A stretch of DNA of 64,000 bases. Origin: Siphonodentalium dalli. Lineage: Eukaryota > Mollusca > Scaphopoda > Gadilida > Siphonodentaliidae. The notes beneath the pieces were generated by a model that worked only from the letters and a program-made list of their open reading frames with translations, was not told the origin of the DNA and searched no databases. The translations under genes were made by a program, and so were the position numbers. Below are positions 11,728 to 23,923 of this stretch, piece after piece (positions within the stretch are counted from its first letter, which is position 1; every line of letters begins with the position of its first letter). The DNA lies in NCBI GenBank assembly GCA_032622095.1, contig CP136062.1, positions 2,046,001-2,110,000 of the forward strand, given 5' to 3'.

Positions 11728-12887
11728 ATGATTTATAATCAAATTATCAATCTGTATCGTTACTTGGGCATTCAAACTATTCAGGAAGTTACAGAATGTG
11801 CCCATCTTGGTTTAATTCAGGACAAGTTTGCGAAGCAGGTCAATTCCGCCTCGTCTGTGGCGACAAAACTGAGGAATAACATTTTCAATATCATGGGTAA
11901 CAAACTTATGAAATCCACTACACCCATCACCACGACAAATGTCCTCAAAACTGTTGTTCTACCGAGAGCCCTTTACGGAGTCGATGTGGTTCCTTTTGAT
12001 CAAAGTTCAGCCATCACCATTATGAACAAAGCCGCCATAACATGCCTCAAATACGCACAATCCCTCCCAAAACGAGCGTCAACTAGGCTATCGCTCGGTC
12101 TTCTTGGATTTCTACCAATTGAATATCAACTGCATATCAAAAAACTTTGCTTCCTGGGACGTCTTATCAATCTATCGTTCGACCATCAATTACCATTACG
12201 TCTGTTTCTCCTGAAAGCACACCTGTACAGACTATACATTCGCTCCAGTGGTTTTGTCCAGGAAATGTCCTCCATATTAGCCAAATACGATCTTTTGGAC
12301 GATTTGAACGACTATCTGGACCATGGGGTCTTCCCAAAACTGTCAACGTGATTAACTCTTGTGAAGGCAGCTGTCAGGGGAACGTTCATTTCCTCGTGGC
12401 AGACCAATGTTTCGTCCGATCCATCCTTGCGAATTCTGTGGAAAGTTCACCCTAATCCCCTATCAAACTGGACAGTCTGGAAACTCTCCATGGAAATGCA
12501 TACATGTCGAAATATCTCGAAAACTTAGTACTGCTTCTCAACAGGACAACTTATGCCAACCATTTAGTGTGTCATCTCTGCAGCGAAGTGTACTCGAACG
12601 AAATCGACCACGCCCTGTTCGTATGCTCTTCTCCAGCCGCTCTCATCATCAGAAACTCTTTTTGGGAAGGGATTATCTCTCGTTTCGGCATACCCGAATA
12701 TTTTTACCTTACGTCGTTAGCCAAAGATGACTTGGTAGCAACCCTCCTCGGAAGTTCTTTGGAAACCCTAACAGAACACATAGCCCACTGTCTCAAGGAA
12801 CTAGTACTATATTCTGCGAAGTTCCTGTACGTTCTCAGCACAATGATCAGGAATGGCGTTCAGCAACCCGCGTCACGTCCATTGTAA
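11728..12887 (+). pseudogene. C-terminal remnant of a LINE ORF2 (post-RT region with CCHC)
   Basis: The first 207 codons contain the pattern usual after the fingers/palm of non-LTR reverse transcriptases: a VVLPRALYG block, then a KYAQSLPKRAST-like block and LGLLGF..IEYQLHIKKLCFLGRL. The frame is interrupted by TGA at 12349-12351. It then continues in the same frame to about 12520, where a one-base shift moves to the frame ending at 12887. That last part has a CHLC-x8-H-x4-C zinc knuckle, also typical of LINE ORF2 C-termini. Endonuclease and catalytic RT are absent, so this is a 5'-truncated insertion. The Jockey/CR1-like superfamily is my best guess from motif style; the clade is not determined. 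Confidence 0.75.
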
Positions 12888-13140
12888 TTATCTTCTCAAC
12901 ACCCACGCATGTTGTAACGACTAACTTTAATATCTATTGTACAAATCAGATTTTCCTGCAACAAAAGCTGTAGTGAACATTCATGTGCATACATGCTTCA
13001 CTCTCGTGGTTTCCAACACGTCTCCATACTTGTACATAACGGCCCACCACACTGACCAGGGGAGCCCACTTTAATCCAACTGTAATTATATGTCATGTAT
13101 ATCGATATCTCCTATACTTGGAGGTAATAAAGATATCTCT
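12888..13140 (+). mobile_element. 3' UTR and terminal hairpin of the 11.7-kb LINE remnant
   Basis: The sequence after the ORF2 remnant ends in a small stem-loop (CTCC at 13109-13112, GGAG at 13120-13123), followed immediately by GTAATAAAGATATCTC and no poly(A). A very similar hairpin plus AATAAA tail ends the insert at 21409. A conserved 3' hairpin with a short tail instead of poly(A) is typical of CR1/L2-like LINEs. Confidence 0.55.
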
Positions 13141-15816
13141 TATACAAAATTTTCAGACCAGGGGGGTACTAGGTCTCAGTTGTAGACTATTACCTATAAC
13201 ACACATAATTATCGATTATATTAATATTATATTTTGTCCAGTTCATATATAATTATAATCTTTCTTCTACACGGCATATCAATAAAACACAATTCCTATT
13301 TGGTTAATATGAAAATAAATGCTTCCAAAACATACATGTTTCTGTTACCAGAACTTGTACGTTACCACATGGTTCGAATTATGAACAGACCGACACAGAC
13401 TTGAATGACAATAAGAAGGCAAATCATGGTTTACGTAAACCTGAGTTTCAAAAAGACGAGAATACGGACCAGTGCTGACCAATAATCCCAGCTTACTCAC
13501 CTCGAAGCTGGGTAACACATGGCGATCACCGTGGTCTCGGCCTGATCTAGACTATAGTTTACATGAAAACCTGGACTAGACCAGGGACCAGAATTCGGCC
13601 GATTAGGTCATTGACAATTCAATCTAGAAAGCTTCACAATTCAGATTAATTGAAACGTTCAATACTAAATATTTTTAATCTTGAATTAGTCAGAGAACTA
13701 GAATAATAAAACTTCTAATTCTTTTTATAGGAGAGGTTTGGGTAGGCACCTTTTTCTAGGGTATGTAGGGAAACCCTAACACAGGGTTTTTTTTGTGGTT
13801 TTTTTTTTGCCTCAGAGATGATTGGTATCACATAATTTCTTACTTATGAGGACAAGATACATATAGAATAAGTTATTAAGTAAAGACATTAAAAAGTCCG
13901 GTAAAGAGCGTTTGTGCTTATCAAAAATTATCATTTAATGTATTTAATATTCGACAGGAAAATATGTTAGCTACTTCAGTGAAATGAGCTACGTAAATGT
14001 TAATGGGTATGTCAAAATGACCGACATTCATCGCATTTGTAGATTCCTGCACCCAGTAGAATGGTACTATAGTAGTGCACTGATTGAGCTACTTATTAAA
14101 GGGACAGCACCTACTATGTGCTGAAACTATATTTGGAACATTTTATACCATGGCAAATATCTACACAAATTATAAAACCAACTACCTATCGAATTAATAT
14201 CCAGCTGTGCGTGTCATAATAATAATTCTTATATAGTGTTTATCCCCGTATTGGGCCCTAAGCGATATACATGATATAAAATAGACATTAAAACAGTATA
14301 AACAACAGGATATACATAAACTAGTCACCATTTATCCGTTGCTTGATTCTTCGGATACATGCGTTTACAAAGGCGAGTCATGTAACAAATAAGCAAAACA
14401 TGTACATATCAGTTCATTCATTTGTACCAACACTATAAATATTTTCGCAAATTTAATTAAATGTCATTTAGATTTCCATGGTACCACCTTTTAATTAATA
14501 GTCTCCTCGGATATGATTTGGATAAATCACCAACATGCAAATTGGCCCTATCCCTTTGCGTAGAAAATGATTTGTTGTACCATGGTGACAGATGAATTAC
14601 CTGGAGTATTAAAATATACTCATTCTTTTGAAGTTGAATTGACATTTATACTGTTAATGTTTTACTCATGGGTGACCCTCCAATGGCTTACCAGTACAAG
14701 TCAGGACAGTGGGTGTTTTTCCTCAATTAATTTAATTTCTTGTTGTAAATACTATTGTAACCACTTCCGGGTAAAATGTACTTTTGCTATCTGTATGCGA
14801 ATTTGTTAATGCCATATTCTGTGATATATTATTCAGTAAATAATCAGAACAAATATCATCTCGTCTGTCGTATGTGATCAGCATAGTCGCTGAATATTGA
14901 TTTAGCGTGGTATAAAGCGTGCTCAATGTTGAAAACAATTATTTTCGGGTCGAAATGAATTCCACTAGTTTGAATTTGGAGTCACCAAATGGTCGAAATG
15001 ATTAAGTCGAACACATGGATAACTCGAAGTAATCAAACGTTCCCTTGCGATTCAACTTAACGAAGTTTAACTGTATTCCGTTTTATGGTGCAGGCCACGG
15101 TGAAAACCCACTATAAAGAGCGTACATCTGGTGTTGTCGAGTTAGGTTCATAACGAGCGTAATTCAGATTTTAATAATACCGATATGTGCTTATTTTTGT
15201 TTTTTAATTAAGTTCAATATGAGCTTATTTTCAGGAGAACAGGCTGTCCTGGCAGGCCCTGGTTCACCTTTTAGTCACTGATTCACCCCAGTTCGGTAAT
15301 ATGTGTATCGTGCAAACCACTGTTTGTGTTACCAATGGATACGACATTAATGGTAAGGGTGTGGATCGCTAGTAGTCAAATAGACAGAGTACACGGACCC
15401 CAATACCCGCCACACTATAATGGGGCAAACTGAGACTGATTAGAACTGCGGCGCTCGAAAAAATGTCTTTACAAATGGTGAACAAAAATGGATGAATATA
15501 ATATGTAGATACAGATTAATAATTTATTTGTAAATAAAATCTGTATATTGACAACTATATTTGCGGGGAAATGTGAGTTTTGTCATTTATACTCCGAGAG
15601 TGGGATGCAATTAAAACATAAGGTATAACATGTCTAACCATTAGGCAATTAACCCTTTATATACCAAAACATCAATGATGAGTGGTTGTCCCATAGGAAA
15701 TGTTCAGATAATAGATTCAACAAACATGAAAGTATTATCTAAATATTTCCCTCAGTAAGTAGGGCTCGAGATAATGATGTACTTTTATTTATATGTTGTC
15801 TGTTTTATCACCTTAA
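13141..15816. other. Non-coding AT-rich stretch
   Basis: No reading frame with motifs on either strand. Around 14215-14260 an AATAATAATTCTTATATAG block followed by a GGGCCCTAAGCG-like block resembles the tail of a widespread class of SINE/MITE in marine animals, but I cannot name it. The rest has only short AT-rich tracts. Confidence 0.35.
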
Positions 15817-16236
15817 AAATATTCATATATGTTCAAATCGCCATCAACAGAAGGAATGTTAAAATATATATAGTTTTGTTCTTATGCCAAACATAATCAG
15901 CGCGTAAATAGTATATTGTCGTCAAGACGTACGATGGTGTACGTAAACAAGAGCCTGCTCGTGTTACAGAAGTTTTGCATCTGTTTACATAACACAGCGC
16001 AATTATATTGGTTAATCACAAACCAATGATATAAACGATCTTTATTATTTCCATATAAGGAAAAAAGGAAAAAAGGAACAAATAACGCTCTTTATTTTTA
16101 CCATATCCGGATCTAAACAAAAGCCAGGTTCTGTAACGTTTTTTGCTTTTGTTTACATAACAAAGGAAAAACATTTGATGATAACCTACTGTTTATGTCA
16201 TATTTCTGATTGGTATAAGAACAAAGTATGTCTATA
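15817..16236 (+). repeat. Dispersed repeat W, copy 1
   Basis: About 420 bp that recur in the same orientation at 19206-19612 with scattered substitutions and small indels. Shared landmarks are TAATCAGCGCGTAAATAG, GTTTACATAACA (twice per copy) and CATATCCGGAT. No coding frame is conserved between the copies. Unknown mobile or duplicated unit. Confidence 0.75.
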
Positions 16237-17179
16237 GTTACGTGCGCTCGCGCAACAGTATGGCGATCAGACAGATTCGTAGCTTGGTAGCTTGGTAGCT
16301 TGGTGTCACACTCCATGACGTCACCAAAAACGACGTAAAACCTCGTGGCGTTCTGACATTTTTACTGTGCCGCGTTTTTGCTATGTTTATTTTATGTGTT
16401 GTTTTCGATTATTTGTTTGTCGCCGATATCGCCATTTGTCAGGATTCCCTGTTTCGATATTTAAAACTGGCATGCTCGTAGTTGGCCTCGATTTCGATTT
16501 TTTCTCCCAGGTCAAAATTCGTCAGAGTTATGACAAAAATAGATCGACCTACATTTTCTCCATCGATCTACATCAAAGAGTCTATAGACTCCTTCGGGAC
16601 CTACATAGACTCCTTCATTTGGGTATTTTCACTTATAATTGGGAAGTTTTATCATTTTTGGTTCGTGCGAAGACCTCTTTTTATCGTGCGAGAAAAGAGA
16701 GACATTCAAAACGCGATTTCGTAATTCGACGCAATAGGCTGAATAGCCTAACCTTCAGCAGAGTTCCGGGTCAAATACGACGAATGACGTAACACAAAAC
16801 AAAACGCATTTGTTAACACAAACACCGTTTGAAGAGTTTATTATTACATAAAATGATCGTTATTGATTAATTATTGATTAATTATTGATATTTATTGTTG
16901 CATATTGGCTGCTATCAATATTTACAAAAATAGTACTAATTATTTCTTATAATGGCAGGGGGGGGGGGGTGAAAAAAAAATTCCGGCACGTATGCCGGGG
17001 TGGGTGGGTGGTCAAAGCCACCAACAAGCAATTTTTTCCGGAACTAAAAAAAAATAATTCTGCTTGTTTTTTAGTGTTTTGGCAATGAGTTGGGCTTCAA
17101 AACCACTTTGAATGAGAGAAATAATGTAATTCTAACTGGTAAACTGCAGGCAGTTATCGTGTTGTATTTTGTTGCAAAT
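16237..17179. other. Stretch with G-rich island and an unconvincing 141-codon frame
   Basis: An open frame at 16367-16792 lacks any recognisable motif and has an odd aromatic/Arg-rich composition, so I do not accept it. Around 16958-17010 lies a 13-G run and a GGGGTGGGTGGGTGG tract with potential to form a G-quadruplex. AT-rich elsewhere. Confidence 0.35.
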
Positions 17180-17300
17180 TTTGAAATCCAAGATGGCCGC
17201 TGGCGGCCATGTTTTTATGGCCGAATGACTTCAAAATGACTCATTCCTATTTACATGTCCATGTTAACATCCATGATAAATAGTATGCACAGAAGTTCAT
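17180..17300 (+). repeat. Isolated 160-bp-family unit
   Basis: A single partial unit of the array family, recognisable by AAATCCAAGATGGCCGC, the GGCCATGTTT block and CATGTTAACATCCATGA. It shows the family is also dispersed as monomers. No microsatellite or hairpin tail is attached. Confidence 0.75.
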
Positions 17301-18720
17301 ATACAGCTGTTTACAGTGAATTTTTCCCCGCAAATCTCTGTTTTAGTGTTAAAAGGGGGGGTGGGGGTCAACAAATGGTCGGAAAAAACTGCCGAAAACG
17401 GAAAAAAATTTGGCGATGGGGGTGGGTGGGTACAAAAAATGATCGAAAGGGAAAAAATGCCATACGACCCCCACCCCCTGATAATTGCTCCTTTGGTCAA
17501 CTTTGACTATCGGAAAATGAAAATCAAAATATGCCGCTGAAAAAAATGCAATCGATATTAAAGTCTCATCCTTTCGGCAACATGGAATTGGTTTTAATTA
17601 CTTAAATGATTAATATAGTAAATTGCCTTTTATCTGTGATGAAATGAGAAATGGTAATTGTCTTTTTTTTGCTAACATTAAATTAAATTAAATAAATTAA
17701 GTAAAATACAGTGAAACTATTTTTTTAATTATTGTTTATTACATTTTTGCGCACGTTGGCATCTCTCTGAGTGCATTCTAGTTTACTATTCTTTCTGTTT
17801 ATGGCGGTTTTTTACGGAGGTGATATTTTAACAGCATACCCACCGCCAACGCCGCCCATATCTTTAACATCCCTCATCGTCAACAATAGACCATTCCGAT
17901 ATACACTTTCTAACTGACTGGGATAATCCATTTAGTATAGAAATGGTTAACTATTTGCATAATAATTTCAGAATGATATCGAGGGGCATCGACAGAGTGG
18001 AAGCAACCGGGAGTCGTGGGGGTGACTGGGAACGTCGTTTATCGTTTATTATAAATATTACTAATTCTATATCCCGTGTGAATATTTGATTTCGGGGCGC
18101 CGTGGTTCGCACGAACACCAACGAAGCAAAATTAACGGATTTTATGTTTGTGCGAACCATACTGGTTATATCCGGTATGTCATGAAACGGGGTGAATGCG
18201 ATCGTAAGTACACATACCTGCCACTTTTCCAGATAGGCGACCGGGCATACATGTACATCGAGTCATCTGTAGTCATATGTCCAAAATATCGACACAATTG
18301 AGCAAACTGTTAGAATCAGGCGGAATGGTATGCATGGTATTTCCATTATACTGGTGTAAAATAAATCGAATTGGCGTAACATATTCTAAATAGTTGTTGG
18401 TGTTATATGCGGCGATTATCAGCGGTTCACGTTGATTCACTGTGAGTAATTCATTTACCAATGTGGAATTGAAGGTACGAGACTTCGGCCGTTCTATAGT
18501 TTCTATACGCTCGTCTGAACTAGCATTATATAGCTCAACGATCGAAGTTCTTCACTGTTGTTGTATTCAGTGCAGTTAATGTGACATTCAATATCAGAGA
18601 AAAGATTGAGCAGTAATTGCATTATTGTTTGATAAATGAGACGGCTAGACGCATACAAAAATCAATAGCCGGTTGAAGAGGTGGCCATTGAATGAGACCA
18701 CATACCGGGACCATTTTCGG
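17301..18720. other. Non-coding stretch with G-rich tracts
   Basis: G-rich tracts occur at about 17346-17365 and 17418-17432. A block at 17745-17855 (GAGTGCATTCTAG and CACCGCCAACGCCGCCC) recurs in part at 19620-19690 and 46540-46575. Short open frames such as 18086-18301 have no motif support. Confidence 0.35.
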
Positions 18721-18883
18721 TAGGGCATGTAACCTATTATGTCTGCAATTACGATGTCTGCAAACATCGACATGCCACCCATGCATTGACCTGACCAGGT
18801 GCATGTTCGATGAGCTGATTGAAATTCCGGATCAGAATTATATAATTTGCAATACAAGTGTTATCGTATGAAAATCAATCGAA
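18721..18883 (+). repeat. Local duplication V, copy 1
   Basis: This block (GGGCATGTAACCTATTATG to GTTATCGTATGAA) recurs at 18983-19167 with small insertions in the second copy. The intervening ~100 bp (CCGAACACGAGTTGTGC block) recurs at about 19687-19790. Together they show stepwise local duplication. No coding content. Confidence 0.75.
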
Positions 18884-18982
18884 GCACATTTAATACATTA
18901 TCCGAACACGAGTTGTGCTAGCGGCACACCATTTACAAAAAATATTGGCTTAGATAATTTGCGTGACCTAGTTTCCTGCAGA

Positions 18983-19167
18983 AGGGCATGTAACCTATTA
19001 TGTCTGCAATTGCGATGTCTGCAAATCATCGACATGCCACCCATGCATTTTCACACAATGACCTAACCAGGTTCATGTTCGACAATGATGGCGACGAGCT
19101 GATTGAAATTCCGGATCAGAATTATATAATTTGCAATACAAGTGTTATCGTATGAACTCAATCGAAC
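18983..19167 (+). repeat. Local duplication V, copy 2
   Basis: Second copy of the 18721-18883 block. Relative to copy 1 it has an extra TTTCACACA-like insertion and a GACAATGATGGC insertion. It abuts repeat W copy 2. Confidence 0.75.
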
Positions 19168-19205
19168 ACAAGCACATCTAAAGGCACAGGCGGCGTTCGT
19201 TGCAG

Positions 19206-19612
19206 AAATATTCATATTTGTTCAAATCACCATCAACAGAAGGAATATTAAAATAGTTTCGTTCATATGCCAAACATAATCAGCGCGTAAATAGTATATT
19301 GTCGTGAAGACGTACGACGGTGTACGTAAACAAGAGCATACTCGTGTTACAGAAGTTGTGCTTCTGTTTACATAACACAGCGCAATTCTATTTGTTAATC
19401 ACACAAACATGATTTAAACGCTCTTTATTATTTCCATATCAGGAAAACAGTAACAAATAAAAATCTTTATGTTTACCATATCCGGATTTAAACAAAAAAG
19501 CCAGGTAACGTAACGTTTTTTGTTTTTGTTTACATAACAAAGCGAAAACATTGACAATACCGTACTGTTTATGCCATGTTTCTGATTGGTACAAGAACAA
19601 GGTCTGTCAATA
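19206..19612 (+). repeat. Dispersed repeat W, copy 2
   Basis: Second copy of 15817-16236, in the same orientation about 3.4 kb away. It is followed by the GACGGAGGTGA..CACCGCCAACGCC block also seen at about 17815-17860. The order of sub-blocks therefore differs between copies. Confidence 0.75.
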
Positions 19613-20292
19613 TTTTACTATTCGGTTTTTGACGGAGGTGAATATTTTAACAGCATAGCCACCGCCAACGCCGCCCGTATCGTTAATACAGTATCCGAAC
19701 ACGAGTTGTGCTAGCGGCACACCATTTACAATAAAAGTGGCCATATAATTTGCGTCACCTATTCACTGTTTCGTGCAGAAATGAGCGGCAAATATGATTT
19801 GACTTCAAAGTATGTTAACACACAGAAGATATTATTTCTTAATCATGACCATACGCCCACGAGTGCCTTCACGTGCAAGCACTAGTATCAAACGAAAAAA
19901 AGTTGACGAAATTTCGCCTATGGAGCAGAGATCACTACGAAGGAGCGGGTCAGTTGGTGACATTCCATCATTTGTAAATTAATTCAGTGACTCTGAGCCT
20001 GATTTTCTGTAGCGAGACTGCTTGGAGGGTAAAACAAAGGGAACAATAGGACATGCAAAGAAAACCTACACGAATGAGTTGTTGGACAATACTATCCAGT
20101 CAGACAAGTTTTCTGAAATGTGTAAATCAAAATTGATCCCCGAGCTCACACAAGCTACCACAGAAGTCATGAATTTGCTGTGGAACAGGCTGTATGACTA
20201 GTAGACCAGGCTGTGACGGAGGCAGGTGCCACCAATTCAATTCAATTCAATTAAATTTAATATGACCATACGTAAACGTAATAAAGCCCACG
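19613..20292. other. Stretch without recognised gene
   Basis: Contains fragments of the local duplications noted above, then sequence without repeats or coding motifs. A short AATTCAATTCAATT run lies at about 20236-20262. Confidence 0.35.
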
Positions 20293-20706
20293 TAGATTAA
20301 ATCTGGCAGTTTGCGATACGAAATACATTTATAATAATTACCGCTTTTGAATTATACCGGTATCAAAATTAGTCGACGAAATTGATGTGACAAAGATAAA
20401 GGGAAATAATGACATTTCTTCCTGTGCTCAAATAGAACTTTCGAAGAGGTGTTCTTTTGTGCGACACTGTTCACATTTTCACAACATTTTTTACTCGATG
20501 CGTTTACTGTTAACACCGAAGATCTGGTCTGCTTGACAGCGTGGAAATGTAATAAAATTACATTACAAAATGCTCCAAGTTGTGTGTTGAAATTATGCAC
20601 TACATGTGGAGTGATCACAGGGTGTGCTGTATAGCTCATGGTGTGTTGCTACACAGCTAAGTCATGTAGTCCGAAAATATCCAACTTCTATTACAATCTG
20701 AGATAG
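20293..20706 (+). repeat. 414-bp direct repeat, copy 1
   Basis: TAGATTAAATCTGGCAG to CTGAGATAG. It recurs at 21410-21823 at the same length with about ten substitutions by hand count. The copies flank a ~700-bp insert carrying a LINE-like 3' tail. Small open frames in it occur in both copies but carry no motif. Confidence 0.9.
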
Positions 20707-21409
20707 TGGCTCAATGTCTAACGGTTTCCATGTGAGTTGATCTGATTTGTGTTTGATGTCACCTTGATGAGTTCATTTGACATAATGTTGCATATATATA
20801 CACTGATGTCTATTTTGTGTGTGATGCTGTGTGAGGTCGTGTGCATGTGTGTGGGTCTTTAAATGAGGGTGCGTGTGCATTTGGTTGTGTGAGAGTGCGC
20901 GTGAGGGTAGGTGAGTTCGCGTGCGACTGAATGCTAGGTGAGGGAGTGCGCGTGTGTCTGACTCTATTGTCAAATCTTAGATTCCCATATCTTTGATGAA
21001 ACTTACTTGCATGTGTAGAACGTGTCGGTCAGTTTGCATCTGCATGCCTGTCAGTCGTGTTTCTTCCTGTCTGCATGTTTATCTGTCAGCATGTATGTCT
21101 GTCTGGATACGTATGTGAATGTCTGCCTGTCTGTCTGTATGTCTCTTTCGCGTGTATGTTTGACTGTAAAATCGTCTAAGCCTAGGCGTGTCTGGACGTG
21201 TTTACATGTACGCCTGTGCGCGGCTGGGTGGTTGCATGTGCCTGAGACTCAGTGTGTGTGTGTGTAACTGTGTGCGTAATCTCGCTTTATTTTGTGTTGC
21301 CGTATTCCTTAAATGTGCATATATTCCACTGTCATTTTTGTATTAGAATTGTTTGTAACTATGTTATTTAAATGTAACTCTCCGATAGTGGAGGCAATAA
21401 AAGGATATA
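20707..21409 (+). mobile_element. Insert between direct repeats, ending in a LINE-like 3' tail
   Basis: GT-rich, low-complexity sequence (about 20810-21265, many TGTGTG/TGCATG/TGTCTG words) leads into an AT-rich 3' part. That part ends with a CTCC (21380-21383) / GGAG (21390-21393) stem-loop and GCAATAAAAGGATAT. The same hairpin-plus-AATAAA ending closes the LINE remnant at 13109-13131. I read this as the 3' UTR of a 5'-truncated LINE insertion. Confidence 0.45.
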
Positions 21410-21823
21410 TAGATTAAATCTGGCAGTTTGCGATACGAAATACATTTATAATAATTACCGCTTTTGAATTATACCGGTATCGAAATTAGTCGACGAAATT
21501 GATGTGACAAAGATAAAGGGAAATAATGACATTTCTTCCTGTGCTCAAATAGAACTTTCGAAGAGGTGTTCTTTTGTGTGACACTGTTCACATTTTCACA
21601 ACATGTTTTACTCAATGCGTTTACTGTTAACACCGAAGATCTGGTCTGCTTGACAGCGTGGAAATATAATAAAATTACATTACAAAATGCTCCAAGTTGT
21701 GTGTTGAAATTCTGCACTACATGTGGAGTGATTACAGGGTGTGCTGTATAGCTCATGGTGTGTTGATACACAGCTAAGTCATGTAGTCCGAAAATATCCA
21801 ACGTCTATTCAAATCTGAGATAG
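21410..21823 (+). repeat. 414-bp direct repeat, copy 2
   Basis: Second copy of 20293-20706. It begins immediately after the GGATATAT end of the LINE-like tail, as a target duplication would. Confidence 0.9.
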
Positions 21824-21899
21824 AAATGCTTATTTGCATAAGTTGGAGGGAATTGTGTGAGCACATGGTGACGTCATACAGTATAGTACAGTTCACAAT

Positions 21900-22090
21900 C
21901 CGAAGAAACAAGTTCTGTTACAGTCATGTCGCAAGCATATGGGTGCTCGTCCCATATCCCAACTAAAGAACACAGGTGTGACATTAAGAACTAACCGGCA
22001 CGATTGAACATAGTGACATTAACGGATTGACATACCCATGTCACAGTATATGTCGCAAGCATATGAACGCATGCATTTGACACTATATCA
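21900..22090 (+). repeat. Repeat Z, copy 1 (interrupted by the Tx1-type LINE)
   Basis: Carries the TATGTCGCAAGCATATG block and GACACTATATC, which recur at 28770-28815 and 29505-29545. The continuation of this repeat (ATACACAAAACCGCACGC) resumes at about 28405, after the LINE. The LINE therefore appears nested in this older repeat. Confidence 0.65.
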
Positions 22091-23923
22091 TAACCTCAAC
22101 CATGGAGGTTTCGTATCGGATTTCACTTAATTTTGTTTTGTTTTTTTATATATTCAGTATGTTTGTGTGTCAGTATGCATGATCTGTATGGTTGATTCTT
22201 ATTCCAGTGGCGTAATATATTATTGTGCTGTATTTTCTAAATATATATACATTATCTCCTATGTACTTCTATGTCGATGTTTCGGTAGTCTGCATGCTAG
22301 TTGTCGATTATGTCTATAAAGATACTGTCTTCAAATTGCCGAGGTCTCAATCAGTCAGAGAAACGACGCGACGTGTTCCGATATTTACGAGCACAAAATG
22401 CCTCAATATACTGTCTACAAGACACACATTTCACAAAAGATATGGAAAGATACATTTCTTCAGAATGGGGTTTCAAAACAATATTGGCACCCTTCTCATC
22501 GCAATCGCGTGGTGTGGCAATTCTATTTAGCCAGAACCTCGACTTTCAAATACACAATTCTATCAAAGATGAATCTGGAAACTTTATAATAATCGATGTA
22601 ACCGTAGACAAATTGAGAATGACTTTAGTTAACATATATGGCCCAAACGAAGATAACCCTGAATTTTACAAACAGCTGAAAACTAATATTATTAACATGG
22701 GTAACACCCAAATAATAATATGTGGTGATTGGAATATGGTACAAAATCAGTCCGCTGATACTTTAAATTATAAACATATTAACAATCCCCGGGCTAAAGA
22801 AGCGGTGGGCGACCTTGCCGACAGACTAGAACTGGTGGATGCTTGGAGTGTTAATAACAAAGACAAAAAACGATATACATGGAGAAAAAAATCTCCAATA
22901 AAAATGGCTAGACTAGATTACTTTATGATATCTGAAGATCTTCTAAGTTTAGTTGGCACAGGGACCGATATATTACCAGGATACCGCTCTGATCATTCCA
23001 TAATATCACTCACATTGAAATTAAATACAATTGTGAGAGGTCGAGGTTATTGGAAATTTAACACCTCCCTACTTCGTGACAATGAACATGCAGTATTAGT
23101 ACATTCTATTATAGAAAGAAATAAACTAAGATACGATTATAAACTGAATATATGTGAAGAAAATACAAGTAATGTTACTTGTAAAATTAGTAAACGCCTA
23201 TTTTTAGACACACTCTTATTGGATATAAGAGGTGAAACAATAAATTTCGCAGCAAAACGAAAAAGAGACCGCAAAAAGAAAGAGGACGAATTAAACAAAA
23301 CTAAAGTAAAATTGGAAAGAACGGTCGATAACAAGGACCAATGTTTAACAGGAAGAGATGAATTATTGGAAAAATTACAAAAAATAGACTCGGAGCTCTA
23401 TGAAATTAGAAAAGAAGATACGAGGGGGGCAATGATAAGATCTAGAGCCAGGTGGATTGAAAACGGAGAAAACCCCACAAAATATTTCTTGAATCTCGAA
23501 AAGCGCAATTTCATTTCTAAAACTCTATCGATGCCCACCGATTACACTGGTAAAAACATTGATAATCAGTCGGACATAATGAACGAAGCAAGAACATTTT
23601 ACAGTACTTTATATGCATCTAAAAAAATAAACGATTCTGATATTAGCACTATCCTCAGTGAAGAAACTTATCCAGTGTTAACAAACGATACTGCGAATAG
23701 CATAGAAGGGCCAATAACTCTAAACGAACTAACAAACGCATTGAAAAGATCACAAAATGATAAGAGCAGCGGTCTGGATGGATTTCCGTATGAGTTCTGG
23801 AATTTTGTTTGGCAAAACTTAGGTCTAATTCTTTGTGAGTCCCTTCGTGAAGCATTTGATACTGGTGAATTATCCATAACCCAAAAACAAGGACTTATTA
23901 CTCTTCTTCCGAAAAAAGATAAA

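Noticed and set aside
16367-16792. 141-codon plus-strand frame
   Set aside because: No motif, unusual composition, no splice or promoter support, next to G-rich low-complexity DNA.
20449-20634. Small frames repeated in both 414-bp copies
   Set aside because: Conserved only through duplication; no motif or start context.
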